Assembly: GCA_050331575.1 (NCBI GenBank)
Contig: JBHJGS010000048.1
Coordinates: 1 to 64,000, forward strand
Length of the DNA: 64,000 nucleotides
Reading direction: 5' to 3'
Source of the DNA: JBHJGS01 sp050331575
Lineage (GTDB): Bacteria; Pseudomonadota; Alphaproteobacteria; Sphingomonadales; Rhodothalassiaceae
The notes beneath the pieces were generated by a model that made no database searches, was not told the origin of the DNA, and saw only the letters and a program-made list of their open reading frames with translations. Made by a program: the position numbers and the translations under genes. The number at the start of each line of letters is the position of its first letter. Position 1 is the first letter of the stretch. Shown piece after piece: positions 26,527 through 34,524 of this stretch.

Positions 26527-26549
26527 GTTACATTATTGCATTTTTTATC
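26527..26549 (-). promoter_or_regulatory. AT-rich promoter/operator candidate for the metal-receptor pair
   Basis: GTTACATTATTGCATTTTTT is a sharply AT-rich block in GC-rich DNA, about 50 bases upstream of the small membrane protein gene. It has the look of a promoter with an overlapping metalloregulator site, and GTTACATTATTGCAT loosely resembles Zur boxes, but the inverted repeat is imperfect. Confidence 0.3.
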
Positions 26550-26583
26550 GCAGGTGTCGCCGGGGGGCCACGCAATCGACCGG

Positions 26584-26820
26584 TCAGGCCGTCAGGTCGA
26601 TGAGCTCCGAGAGCATTTCATCGACGCTGGCAACGGTCGCAGCGTTGGCTCGGAACGCCGCTTCCTCAGATATCAGATCCGCGACATCTCCAACCAGGCT
26701 GCCCTCACGGGCCGGCGTGTCGGTAAAGCGGGTCGGAATTGAGGCCGCTGCCTCCTCAGCGCCCGCCTGGGCCGTCAATAGCCCCTGGACCGCACTGCCC
26801 AACGCACCAATGGCTGCCAT
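26584..26820 (-). CDS. Mini flagellar rod/hook-like protein, 78 residues
   Basis: The C-terminal SLVGDVADLISEEAAFRANA and VASVDEMLSELIDL match the end of flagellar rod and hook proteins (Flg_bbr_C), whose consensus ends with EM-x-x-L-I-x-x-x-x-AY-x-AN and DEML-x-x-L-x-x-L. The N-terminus AIGALGSAVQGLLTAQAGAE resembles their N-terminal helix. Only these two helical ends exist; the whole central domain of FlgC/FlgG-type proteins is missing, and no rod operon is nearby. A stripped-down axial protein, or a regulator or decoy of rod assembly, are possibilities. Confidence 0.7.
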   Translation of the reverse strand: MAAIGALGSAVQGLLTAQAGAEEAAASIPTRFTDTPAREGSLVGDVADLISEEAAFRANAATVASVDEMLSELIDLTA

Positions 26821-26898
26821 CGTCGCTCTCCTCCTCGGTCATCCGTGGCCATTTTGCCCACCACCGATGACGGGTCGGTTGAGACATGCGTGGCCTTT

Positions 26899-28584
26899 TC
26901 AGCGAATCGATTCCTTCGTCCCCGGTCGTTTCGTGACCGGCTCCTTCGTCACCGGTCCTGTTGCGATATGACCGACCCGATCCGCCGGGAAGCGCAAGCG
27001 CACTTCGGTGCCGGCTGGATTGTTGACCAGGAGATCCCCTCCATGGGCTTCCATCAGCGCCTTGGCCAGCGGCAAGGCGAAATCCACATCCCGCGTTGTG
27101 TCGCGGACGAACGGGTCACGGTCATGGTCATGGAAGGGGTCACGAAGGATTGGATCGGGAACCCAGGCCTGGGTGTCCTGCCGAACCAGAATATCCAGAG
27201 CGCCATCCTCCGCCAGCCCGGCGCCGACCCGGACCGGCGCTTCAACCGCGTTGGCGGCCTTGCCGATGACATTGACGAGGATCTGCCGCACCAATTGTGC
27301 ATCGGCGCGTAAATGTGGCAGGTCCGGTGGCAGCATCACCTGCAGCGCCATGGTGCGGTCTTCGATCTGGTGCATGGCATCGACCAGCAGGCTGGCCTGC
27401 TCCACGGTCAAGGCGACATCGAGCTCGGTTTCCTTGAACGCCCCCATCTGCAGCTTTGAATAGGTCAAAACCTGCTCGATTTGTTGCAAGAGCTGCTGGC
27501 CAGCCTCGAGAATATCCCGGGCATAGCCGCGATAGCGCGTGTCGCCGATCGGTCCCATCATCTCCTGGGTCAGGACCTCTGCAAAGCCGATCACCGCGTT
27601 CAACGGTGTCCGCAATTCGTGGCTCATATGGGCCAGGAAGGCGGTTTTGGTGCGGCTGGCTTGCCTGGCGCGCTCCAAGGCCGCGCGCAACGTCTCCTCG
27701 ATCTGCTTTTCCCGGCTCAAATCTATGTCCACGCAGTACATTTCCGGTTGCCCGGCGCGGTCGTGCTTGATCACATGGCTGGAGAAGACCGGTGTCAGGC
27801 GCTTGTCCTTGCGTTGCAGGCGCAATTCCTTGGCCTCCGGCGGAATGCCGCTGGACAGCCAGTGCTCAACATCAGCGATGACGCGTTCGCGCATGCTGTT
27901 GGGGATGATCAGATCTTCCAGTTTGCGCCCTAGCGCCTCGTCGCGGGTGTAGCCGTACAGCCTCTCGCTGCCGGCATTCCAATAGATGACGCGGCGATGA
28001 TGATCATAGCCTTGAACCGAAATGCGGCCGACAGCCTCCAGCACCTCGCGAAACCGCCGTTCGTCGTCCAGCAAGTCGGCTTCGGCCATCTGCGCTGCGA
28101 TCCGACCGCCGAACGCCTGGGCGGCCGCTTCCAGCGCACGCAATTCGCGCCGGCTCCAGCGCGGAACCGTGCCCCCGGTCAGGCTCAGGGCCCCCCACAG
28201 CCGGTCCCGCGCGCAGATGCCGATCAAGGCGAGGCCGCCGCTGTTGGGCGTTTGGCCCGAAGGTGCGGTAACCGTTAAGCCGCGACTTAACCGCGGCAAC
28301 GGGTCGTCCAACGGTAGATCGGAAAGATGCAAGAGACGGTTCAGGTCAAGCAGCGGTTCGGCCGCGGTGCCGGTTGCACCGTCGGTCACCGCGGCCAGCG
28401 CCGCACTGCCGGCCTGCCAGGCCCACAGCCGCACGGTGTCTGCGCCGCTGATCCGGGTCAGCAAGCGCAAGCCCTGGTCGACCCCGGCACTGGCGGCATT
28501 CACCGCCGGGCTCAGCGACAAATAGCGGATCGCCTCGACAATGGTATCGGTCCGGTCGCGCCGGCGTCGCCAAGAAACCGTCAT
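26899..28584 (-). CDS. GAF/PAS sensor histidine kinase with degenerate ATP-binding domain
   Basis: A 561-residue cytoplasmic kinase. It has a GAF-like domain (about 20-165), a PAS domain with IYWNAGSERLYGYTRDEALG (about 180-300), and HisKA with FLAHMSHELRTPLNAVIGF (phosphoacceptor His322). The catalytic domain is eroded. The N-box reads NVIGKAANAV without the second Asn, and the G1 box reads QDTQAWVP in place of D-x-G-x-G. Only the final LAKALMEAHGGDLLV looks normal. It may lack autokinase activity. The tail has the repeat GPVTKEPVTKRPGTKES. No response regulator is adjacent. The start at 28584 is the first ATG; a TTG lies upstream. Confidence 0.85.
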   Translation of the reverse strand: MTVSWRRRRDRTDTIVEAIRYLSLSPAVNAASAGVDQGLRLLTRISGADTVRLWAWQAGSAALAAVTDGATGTAAEPLLDLNRLLHLSDLPLDDPLPRLSRGLTVTAPSGQTPNSGGLALIGICARDRLWGALSLTGGTVPRWSRRELRALEAAAQAFGGRIAAQMAEADLLDDERRFREVLEAVGRISVQGYDHHRRVIYWNAGSERLYGYTRDEALGRKLEDLIIPNSMRERVIADVEHWLSSGIPPEAKELRLQRKDKRLTPVFSSHVIKHDRAGQPEMYCVDIDLSREKQIEETLRAALERARQASRTKTAFLAHMSHELRTPLNAVIGFAEVLTQEMMGPIGDTRYRGYARDILEAGQQLLQQIEQVLTYSKLQMGAFKETELDVALTVEQASLLVDAMHQIEDRTMALQVMLPPDLPHLRADAQLVRQILVNVIGKAANAVEAPVRVGAGLAEDGALDILVRQDTQAWVPDPILRDPFHDHDRDPFVRDTTRDVDFALPLAKALMEAHGGDLLVNNPAGTEVRLRFPADRVGHIATGPVTKEPVTKRPGTKESIR

Positions 28585-28918
28585 AGCATCCGCATCTTCC
28601 AGGGCCTGAAGCGGCTTTTTGCCGCTCTGCGAGGTTCTTGGCGTAGAACCACAGCTGTCAACGAAAGCTTGAGGAGCATGCGGGTTTTCACAGAAATTTA
28701 GAAACAAATTTCAGCAATTCTGTTCGCAATATCGGGAGTCCGCCGCAAGAGTGGCAGAAACGCGGCACTCAGATGGCGCGGCCGTGGCGCGGCCGTTCGG
28801 GCCGTCACGCGCGGTCAGGCGGTCACTTTGTTTTGTGCCGATGGCTGAGCAAGCCAAACGCAAACGGCCCCGCCGGCAAGGGCGGGGCCGTCACATGCGG
28901 TCAAGGCGCGCTGGCCGA
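28585..28918. other. Intergenic region between the kinase gene and rplI
   Basis: These 334 bases contain the kinase promoter region, including an AT-rich patch at about 28685-28725, the rplI terminator at 28864-28891, and a GC-rich stretch with repeated GCGCGGCCGT-like words at about 28775-28800. I see no gene. Confidence 0.5.
28864..28891 (-). terminator. Rho-independent terminator of the rpsF-rpsR-rplI operon
   Basis: ACGGCCCCGCC at 28864-28874 and GGCGGGGCCGT at 28881-28891 form a perfect 11-bp stem with a six-base loop. On the minus strand it is followed by the T-rich GTTTGCGTTTGG. It begins 28 bases after the rplI stop. Confidence 0.8.
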
Positions 28919-29551
28919 CTAGGCGTCCAGGGCGCGGTCCTCTTCTTCAGACGCCACGTCCAGCTGCTCCTCGGCGGTCTCATCGCGCGCCTCGGCATCG
29001 GCGACCAGATCCTCGATGACGGTATCGGCGCTGAGATCCTCGTCTTCGTCCTCCTCATCGCGGCTGACGAAAGCGGTGCCAGTCTCGAACTGTGCTTCGG
29101 CCTCGGCCTCGGAGCGGGCGACATTGACCTTGACGATCAGGTCGACCTCGGCGTGCAACTGGATGCGCACGTCGAACAGGCCCAGGCTCTTGATCGGCTT
29201 GTCCAGCTTCACCTGCGAGCGGGTCACCTGAACGCCCTCGTTGGAGAGTTCCTGGGCGATGTCGCGGGCGGCGACGGAGCCATAGAGCTGGCCGCTTTCG
29301 CCGGCAGAGCGGATCAGCACCACGCGCGTGCCCTCCAGCTTGTCAGCGACGGACTGGGCTTCCTCGCGGCGCTTCAAGTTCTGCGCTTCGATCTCGGCCT
29401 TGCGGGTCTCGAAATAGCGCTTGTTGGCCTCGGTGGCGCGCAGGGCCTTGCCCTGAGGGATCAGGAAATTGCGCGCATAGCCGTCGCGCACACTGATGAT
29501 GTCGCCAATCTGGCCGCGTTTTTCCAGCCGTTCCAGCAGGATCACTTCCAT
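28919..29551 (-). CDS. rplI: 50S ribosomal protein L9 with acidic C-terminal extension
   Basis: A 210-residue L9. The N-domain MEVILLERLEKRGQIGD with GYARNFLIPQGKA is canonical, and the long helix and C-domain follow (ESGQLYGSVAARDIA, DKPIKSLGLFDVRI). After about residue 150 there is an acidic extension (RDEEDEDEDLSAD and more) of some 45 residues that E. coli L9 (149 aa) lacks. Last gene of the rpsF-rpsR-rplI operon. Confidence 0.97.
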   Translation of the reverse strand: MEVILLERLEKRGQIGDIISVRDGYARNFLIPQGKALRATEANKRYFETRKAEIEAQNLKRREEAQSVADKLEGTRVVLIRSAGESGQLYGSVAARDIAQELSNEGVQVTRSQVKLDKPIKSLGLFDVRIQLHAEVDLIVKVNVARSEAEAEAQFETGTAFVSRDEEDEDEDLSADTVIEDLVADAEARDETAEEQLDVASEEEDRALDA

Positions 29552-29561
29552 TTGCTGTCTC

Positions 29562-29810
29562 CTACTTCACCACAAACGGCAACAGGCCGATATTGCGGGC
29601 GCGCTTGATCGCCCGGGCCAGTTCGCGTTGCTTTTTTGCGGACACCGCGGTGATGCGGCTGGGCACGATCTTGCCGCGCTCGGACACGAAGCGCTGCAGC
29701 AGCTTGACGTCCTTATAGTCGATCTTCGGCGCGTCCTTGCCGGAAAACGGGCAGGATTTGCGGCGGCGGAAGAACGGGCGCCGGGCGCCGGCGCTGGGGC
29801 GGGTTGCCAT
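29562..29810 (-). CDS. rpsR: 30S ribosomal protein S18
   Basis: An 82-residue S18 of normal length: ARRPFFRRRKSCPFSG, then IDYKDVKLLQRFVSERGKI and the RNA-contact segment KKQRELARAIKRARNIGLLP. It partners with S6 on the 30S platform. It lies 10 bases before rplI and 21 bases after rpsF. Confidence 0.98.
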   Translation of the reverse strand: MATRPSAGARRPFFRRRKSCPFSGKDAPKIDYKDVKLLQRFVSERGKIVPSRITAVSAKKQRELARAIKRARNIGLLPFVVK

Positions 29811-29831
29811 GGTCTGTGTCTCCTTCGTCCC

Positions 29832-30296
29832 TTAAGCCTGGGCTTCGCGTTCGCGCTCGCGGCGCTCACCACGCTCACGGTCGCCGCGATCACCGCGATC
29901 CCGGTCGCCGCGGTCACCCCGATCGCCCCGATCACCCCGGTCCCGGTCGCGCGGGCGCCGGCCATCCTTTTCCTGGCGGTTGCGCAGCATGGCGGAGGGG
30001 CCTTCCTCCAGATCGTCCACGCGCACGGTCATGAAGCGGATAACGTCGTCATTCAGGCCGGCCTGGCGCTCCATCTCCGCCACGGCCGGGTGCGGCGCGT
30101 CGATGTTCAGCAGCACATAATGGCCCTTGCGGTTCTTCTTGATCTTGTAGGCCAGGGTTTTCAGGCCCCAATATTCGTTCTTGGCGATGCGGCCGCCATT
30201 GTCTTCGATGATCTGGCTGAGCTCGCCGGTCAGGGTCTCCACCTGCTGCGCATTCAAATCCTGGCGCGCGATGAAGACATGCTCGTAATAGGGCAT
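29832..30296 (-). CDS. rpsF: 30S ribosomal protein S6 with Arg/Asp/Gly repeat tail
   Basis: A 154-residue S6. The core has MPYYEHVFIARQDLN, NEYWGLKTLAYKIKKNRKG and HYVLLNIDAPHPAVAEMER. After about residue 110 comes a tail of GDR/RDR repeats (RDRGDRGDRGDRGDRDRG) that ends basic. The start at 30296 is set by homology. The tail resembles RGG-like RNA-binding tracts. The run also makes the DNA locally repetitive (29870-29960). Confidence 0.96.
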   Translation of the reverse strand: MPYYEHVFIARQDLNAQQVETLTGELSQIIEDNGGRIAKNEYWGLKTLAYKIKKNRKGHYVLLNIDAPHPAVAEMERQAGLNDDVIRFMTVRVDDLEEGPSAMLRNRQEKDGRRPRDRDRGDRGDRGDRGDRDRGDRGDRERGERREREREAQA

Positions 30297-30494
30297 GGTC
30301 TCGCTTTCCGTGTTGGCCGATCGCTCGACAACCCCCATGGCCGCCGCCTCCGGCTTTCTTCGAAGCACAGGCGCTTACGCGATAATGCCCGCCTTGGCAA
30401 GGCTCCGACCCCTCACCTGCGCGTGACAAGGCTGGCCGCCGGCGCCGGCACGCGGTAAGAGTAGACCCTCAGCGCACCCAAGGGGGAGAGGGCC

Positions 30495-31496
30495 ATGATC
30501 ATCACGCGGCGGACCGCGATGATCGGCGCGGCAGCCGCAGCGCTTGCCAGCGGGCGCAGCGGCCGGGCTGCGGCCGGCGGGGGCTGGTCGCCGGGGCCCG
30601 CCCTGCCGATCGCCACGCAGGAGGTCTATCCCACGGAGCATCAGGGCCTGCTCTATCTGGCCGGCGGCATCGCGTCTTGGAACGCGGGGCCGTTCATATC
30701 CGCCCGCGTCGACATTTATGATCCGGCGGGCAAGGCCTGGTCGCGCGGACCAGACCTGCCACAGGCCCGCCATCACGTCACCCTGCTCAGCACCGGCGAG
30801 ACGCTGTACGCCATCGGCGGGCACTATGGCGCCATTCCCGGCGGGCTCTGGCAAATGCGTGACACGGTGTGGACGCTGGCTAAGGATGGTTGGGCGGACG
30901 GCGTGGCGCTGCCGCAGCCGCAGGCGGAGATGACCAGCGCGGTGCTGGACGGCCGGCTGCATCTGGTCGGCGGCCGGCACATCCGCGCGAGCGCCAACCA
31001 GGACCGCTCCGATCATGGCGATGTCACCGATCATCTGGTGTTCGATCCGGACACGAACCGGTGGCAGCGCGCCGCACCGGCCTCGCGTCCGCGCAATTCT
31101 GCGGCCGGCGGCGTGCTGCGTGGGCGCTTCCATATCGTCGGCGGCCGGCAGGAGGCGGACAATATGACCCTGCACGAGGCCTATGATCCGATGGAGGACA
31201 AATGGTTTGAGATGGCGCCGCTGCCCAAGCCGCAGGCGGGCCTCGCCGGCGCGGTGCTGGACGGTATGCTTTATGTCTTCGGCGGGGAGATCTTCCAGCC
31301 GCGCCGGGGCGTGTTCGCCGAGGCCTGGATGTATGACCTGATGGCCGATCGGTGGCAGCCGATCGCGGATCTGCCGACGCCGCGCCATGGCCTGGGCGCC
31401 GTGCGCCTGGGCGAGGCCATCCATGTCGTCGCCGGCGCCACCGAACCCGGCGGCTCCGGCCGATCCCCAGCGCATGAGATCTATCGCGCGGGCTAG
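30495..31496 (+). CDS. Exported kelch-repeat beta-propeller protein
   Basis: A 333-residue protein. The N-terminus has ITRRTAMIGAAAAALASG, which resembles a Tat or Sec signal. At least five kelch blades follow, each with a hydrophobic strand, GG and a W/Y: LLYLAGGIASW, ETLYAIGGHYG, RLHLVGGRHIR, RFHIVGGRQEA, MLYVFGGEIF. GGGAG precedes the start. Periplasmic kelch propellers bind sialic acids or other ligands, or act as oxidases, but no catalytic residues are evident. The ligand is unknown. Confidence 0.82.
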   Translation: MIITRRTAMIGAAAAALASGRSGRAAAGGGWSPGPALPIATQEVYPTEHQGLLYLAGGIASWNAGPFISARVDIYDPAGKAWSRGPDLPQARHHVTLLSTGETLYAIGGHYGAIPGGLWQMRDTVWTLAKDGWADGVALPQPQAEMTSAVLDGRLHLVGGRHIRASANQDRSDHGDVTDHLVFDPDTNRWQRAAPASRPRNSAAGGVLRGRFHIVGGRQEADNMTLHEAYDPMEDKWFEMAPLPKPQAGLAGAVLDGMLYVFGGEIFQPRRGVFAEAWMYDLMADRWQPIADLPTPRHGLGAVRLGEAIHVVAGATEPGGSGRSPAHEIYRAG

Positions 31497-31500
31497 AACA

Positions 31501-31552
31501 AGATCTGACCGATTGCACGCGCTGTGCGATACCAATCGGGTCGGACAATGCC
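31501..31552 (-). repeat. Dispersed palindromic repeat, family 2, copy 1
   Basis: On the minus strand it reads TGTCCGACCCGATTGG, TATCGCACAGC, then CAATCGGTCAG. The arms can pair as GACC(G)ATTGG with CAATCGGTC around a TATCGCACAGC loop. Similar elements are at 41307-41360 and 52004-52056. This copy starts directly after the kelch gene and could act as its terminator. Confidence 0.75.
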
Positions 31553-31558
31553 TTAAGG

Positions 31559-31867
31559 TCAGCGGCGGCGCGCCGCCTTACGCGCGACAAATTTTAACCC
31601 GCTCCAATGGTCGGTCACAGAGCAGACCTTGATGTCGACCAGGTCGGTCCGCTGAAGCAGCAGGTGGCGCAGCATGTCGCGATTGGGCACATTCGCAGCC
31701 ACCTGCAGGCCTTTGCGCCAGGACAACCACAGATGCAGATGGATGGCGGACAAGCCGGCCTGTTGGGCCGCCTGATCCAAGCTGATGCGGCGATTGGAGT
31801 GGCGGCGGATAAGGGCGCCGACGCGTTCGACAAGGTCAGCCGGATCGCAACGGCCCCGCGCCGCCAT
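31559..31867 (-). CDS. Hypothetical protein with a possible AraC-like helix-turn-helix segment
   Basis: A 102-residue protein starting at ATG 31867, only four bases after the upstream DUF6265-like gene. Residues 24-53 (NRRISLDQAAQQAGLSAIHL and on) look like the first helix-turn-helix of an AraC/XylS domain, but the second is missing. It may be a truncated or divergent regulator. The tail is very basic (KFVARKAARRR). Confidence 0.5.
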   Translation of the reverse strand: MAARGRCDPADLVERVGALIRRHSNRRISLDQAAQQAGLSAIHLHLWLSWRKGLQVAANVPNRDMLRHLLLQRTDLVDIKVCSVTDHWSGLKFVARKAARRR

Positions 31868-31871
31868 GGCC

Positions 31872-32333
31872 TTAATTGGCGCGTTGAAAGATCAGGGTCT
31901 CGGTGCGCACGCTGCCGTCGGCCCGGCGTATGTCCAGATGCACGGCCATCGCGTCGTCTGCGGTGCGCTCATAAACCAGACCCTTGAAGGATGCGCGGTC
32001 AGGCTCGGTCTTGATCAGCCGAAAGCTGATGAAGCCATCTTGCGCCTCCCAGCCTTTCAGCTCGGCATCGAAATGCTTCAGGCGCAACACCGGCCCGTCG
32101 CCGAAATCGTCGAGCACGAAGATCTCCGAGAAGCGCTGCGCGCCATCCTCGACCAGTTGGAACATGCCGGTCATCCGTCCATCCGGCGCGGCCATCCAGC
32201 ATTCACTCACCTCCGCCCCCAGCCCTTCGCCGACCCAGCAGCCCTGCAGCCAGGCCAGATGGGCCGGATCGACGGCGGCATCCTCGGCCAGAGCCGGCAG
32301 GCTGCCCATCAACCAGATCAGCAGATAGCGCAT
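31872..32333 (-). CDS. Exported DUF6265-like protein
   Basis: A 153-residue protein with a short signal peptide (MRYLLIWLMGSLPALA). The mature start is LAWLQGCWVGEGLG, then EVSECWMAAPDGRMTGMFQL and LRLKHFDAELKGWE. This W-LxGCW pattern and small beta-barrel layout is that of the DUF6265 family, lipocalin-like proteins of unknown function. It is translated with the small HTH-like gene downstream. Confidence 0.8.
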   Translation of the reverse strand: MRYLLIWLMGSLPALAEDAAVDPAHLAWLQGCWVGEGLGAEVSECWMAAPDGRMTGMFQLVEDGAQRFSEIFVLDDFGDGPVLRLKHFDAELKGWEAQDGFISFRLIKTEPDRASFKGLVYERTADDAMAVHLDIRRADGSVRTETLIFQRAN

Positions 32334-32479
32334 GGTCGCCCTCCCATCAGATCGCTGCAGTCATTGTTTAAGCCAGCGCGGCCGCCGATGCGAGCAAAAG
32401 CACCGACGGCCCCTGTCACTGGCCCTGTGACTGCCCGTGTGTCCCGTTATGGGAGCCTGGGGGGCGGTGGGGGTGCGGC

Positions 32480-33181
32480 CTAGTCGGCGACCAGGTCCGC
32501 CAAGGGGGCCACGGTCAAGCCGCCGCCATAGACGGCACCGGTGTCCAGAAAGACGGCGTTGCCTAGGCGAGTGACCCGGTCGACCGGGGTGTGGCCGTGC
32601 AGCGTGTAGGCGACATTCTTGGTGGTCTTCTTGATCTTGCCCTTGATGATTTTGCGGCCCCAGACCATGGCGTGGATCGCGGTGATGTCGGCCAGCAGCG
32701 CGGGCAGCTGATTCCAGTCGCGCGCGGTATATTCGGCATGGGTGATGCCGACCGGATCACCCTCCGGCTGGGTCACCGAAATGGCCACGGGCAGCGCATC
32801 GGCGCGCTTGGCCAGGCGCAACAATTCCTCATCCTCCACCTGGTCGGCCCAGTCGCCGCCATTCATGCGCCAATAGTCCCGGTCCGCGCCATAAAGCAGC
32901 GTGTCGATCAGCATCACCTCATGATTGCCGCGCACGGCGAAAAACCAGGGCTCGTCGAGCAGCGCCAGGGATTCGCGGGAAAATGGGCCACGATCGACCA
33001 GGTCGCCGACGCAGATCAGCCGGTCCGCCTTGGGGTCGAAGTCGAGGCGGGCCAGGTGCTGGTTCAATTCCTCCAGGCAGCCGTGCAGGTCGCCGACATA
33101 ATAGTCCGTGCCAGTGTCATTGACGGGCAGGGTCAGGTGCAGCGGATGGGGTTGCAAAGACTCATTCCGGACCAAGCTCAA
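32480..33181 (-). CDS. PPP-type metallophosphatase (serine/threonine phosphatase-like)
   Basis: About 233 residues. The four metal motifs are in order: GDLHGC, GDLVDRG, GNHE and HGHTP. The size and the YYVGDLHGCLEEL opening fit lambda-type PPP phosphatases and relatives. No ATG lies near the domain. TTG 33181 overlaps the hemY stop as TTGA, the same arrangement seen at hemD/hemX, so I use it; TTG 33157 with GGAATGAG upstream is possible. Substrate unknown. Confidence 0.82.
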   Translation of the reverse strand: MSLVRNESLQPHPLHLTLPVNDTGTDYYVGDLHGCLEELNQHLARLDFDPKADRLICVGDLVDRGPFSRESLALLDEPWFFAVRGNHEVMLIDTLLYGADRDYWRMNGGDWADQVEDEELLRLAKRADALPVAISVTQPEGDPVGITHAEYTARDWNQLPALLADITAIHAMVWGRKIIKGKIKKTTKNVAYTLHGHTPVDRVTRLGNAVFLDTGAVYGGGLTVAPLADLVAD

Positions 33182-34524
33182 CTGTGTTCGATGAGCGGCG
33201 TCGCGGTCTGATCGAGTCGCTGCCGCGTCACCGCGCGGGCGGGCAGCCACTGATAGCTGTCGAATGTGCCGCATGTGGGGCAAACCGGTGTCCAGGTGTC
33301 GCGCACGGAGGCGCAGTGATCGCACACCCAACGCGCCGGCAAGCTTTCGGCTGCCTCGGCTTGGTTACGCCACCGCACCACGTCCGGATCATCGGGCCCG
33401 TGCTGGCGTTCAACGATCTCAGCCATCAGCAGAAACGCCTGCTTGTCCCCGCGTTCCTTGACCAACGGGTCGATCGCCTTGCGCGCATCCTCCACATGGT
33501 CGGCCGCCAGCGCGCGTTCGGCCACGGTGATCCGGCTCAGCGGGTCATCCGGGCGCTTGTCGGTCAGCTTGCGCGCGCGTTCCAGGCGCTCATGCGCGGT
33601 GGCCTCGCGCATCAGCTGGGCGTCGGTGTCGACCAGCGTGGGATGCGGAAGAACGTCGTAACTGGTCTTCACGATCTTCAAACCGCGCTTGGCATCGCCG
33701 TCTTTCGCGGCCAGCTTGGCGGCCAACACCGCTGCCGGGATCAGCGATGGGGCGGCCTTGTGCGCGGCGGCACTCAAGGTCAAGGCCTGGCCGGGCAGGC
33801 CTTCCACATCGGCCTCCACCGCGCGGCAATAATCCAAAACCGCACCGTGACGCTTCAGGGTCTTATCGTCGAAGGCGCGCACTTCGCGGGCGCGTTCAAG
33901 GGTTTCTGCGGCTTCATCCCACTGGCCGGCCTTGACCTGCAGGTCAAACCGGGTGACCAGCACCCAGCGGCTTTGCGGCCGGATCTCCGCGGCCTGGCCG
34001 ATAAGCTTCAGCGCATCCTTTTCGCGGCCTTCCTCGCGCGCCATGTTGATCAGCCCGCGCAGGCCCAGAAACGCCGCATCACCGCTGTCCGCCAGCGCTT
34101 CATAATGCTTCTTGCGCGCACCCTGATCGTCGGTCAGACGCGCGGCCTCCGCGCCGATGATGTGGGTCAGCGGCTGCGGCGGCAGCAGTTTGGCGGCGGA
34201 GCGGGTCAGCTTGCGCGCCTCGCGCTCATCGCCGGAGGCCAGCGCCACCATCGCGCGGTTCAAGGTGGCGTAGCCCTTGCGGGTCTTGCGTTCCTTGCGC
34301 CGCGCCGGGGCGAACGGCGTTTCCTTGACCAGCCACACCGAAATCCGCGTCAACAAAGCAATCAGGAGCAAGAGCGCGACCAGCGAGGCGGTGGCAGCGG
34401 CGACTGACGTGTCGATATAATAGCCCAGCCAGCGCACCTGCACCTCGCCCGGGCGGTCGGTGAAGAAGGCGACGATCAGGGCCAGGATCGTTAGCCCGAC
34501 CAGAAGCGCGATCAGCCGGATCAT
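33178..34524 (-). CDS. hemY: HemY-like membrane TPR protein with C-terminal zinc ribbon
   Basis: A 448-residue protein. Two membrane helices (about 3-20 and 40-62) come first, then the HemY_N region and TPR-like helices to about 390. The end has CDHCASVRDTWTPVCPTCGTF, a rubredoxin-like CxxC pair also found in the TPR protein LapB. This is the HemY of heme operons, not protoporphyrinogen oxidase, and its exact role is unsettled. It overlaps hemX by ATGA at 34521-34524 and the phosphatase gene by TTGA. Confidence 0.88.
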   Translation of the reverse strand: MIRLIALLVGLTILALIVAFFTDRPGEVQVRWLGYYIDTSVAAATASLVALLLLIALLTRISVWLVKETPFAPARRKERKTRKGYATLNRAMVALASGDEREARKLTRSAAKLLPPQPLTHIIGAEAARLTDDQGARKKHYEALADSGDAAFLGLRGLINMAREEGREKDALKLIGQAAEIRPQSRWVLVTRFDLQVKAGQWDEAAETLERAREVRAFDDKTLKRHGAVLDYCRAVEADVEGLPGQALTLSAAAHKAAPSLIPAAVLAAKLAAKDGDAKRGLKIVKTSYDVLPHPTLVDTDAQLMREATAHERLERARKLTDKRPDDPLSRITVAERALAADHVEDARKAIDPLVKERGDKQAFLLMAEIVERQHGPDDPDVVRWRNQAEAAESLPARWVCDHCASVRDTWTPVCPTCGTFDSYQWLPARAVTRQRLDQTATPLIEHS

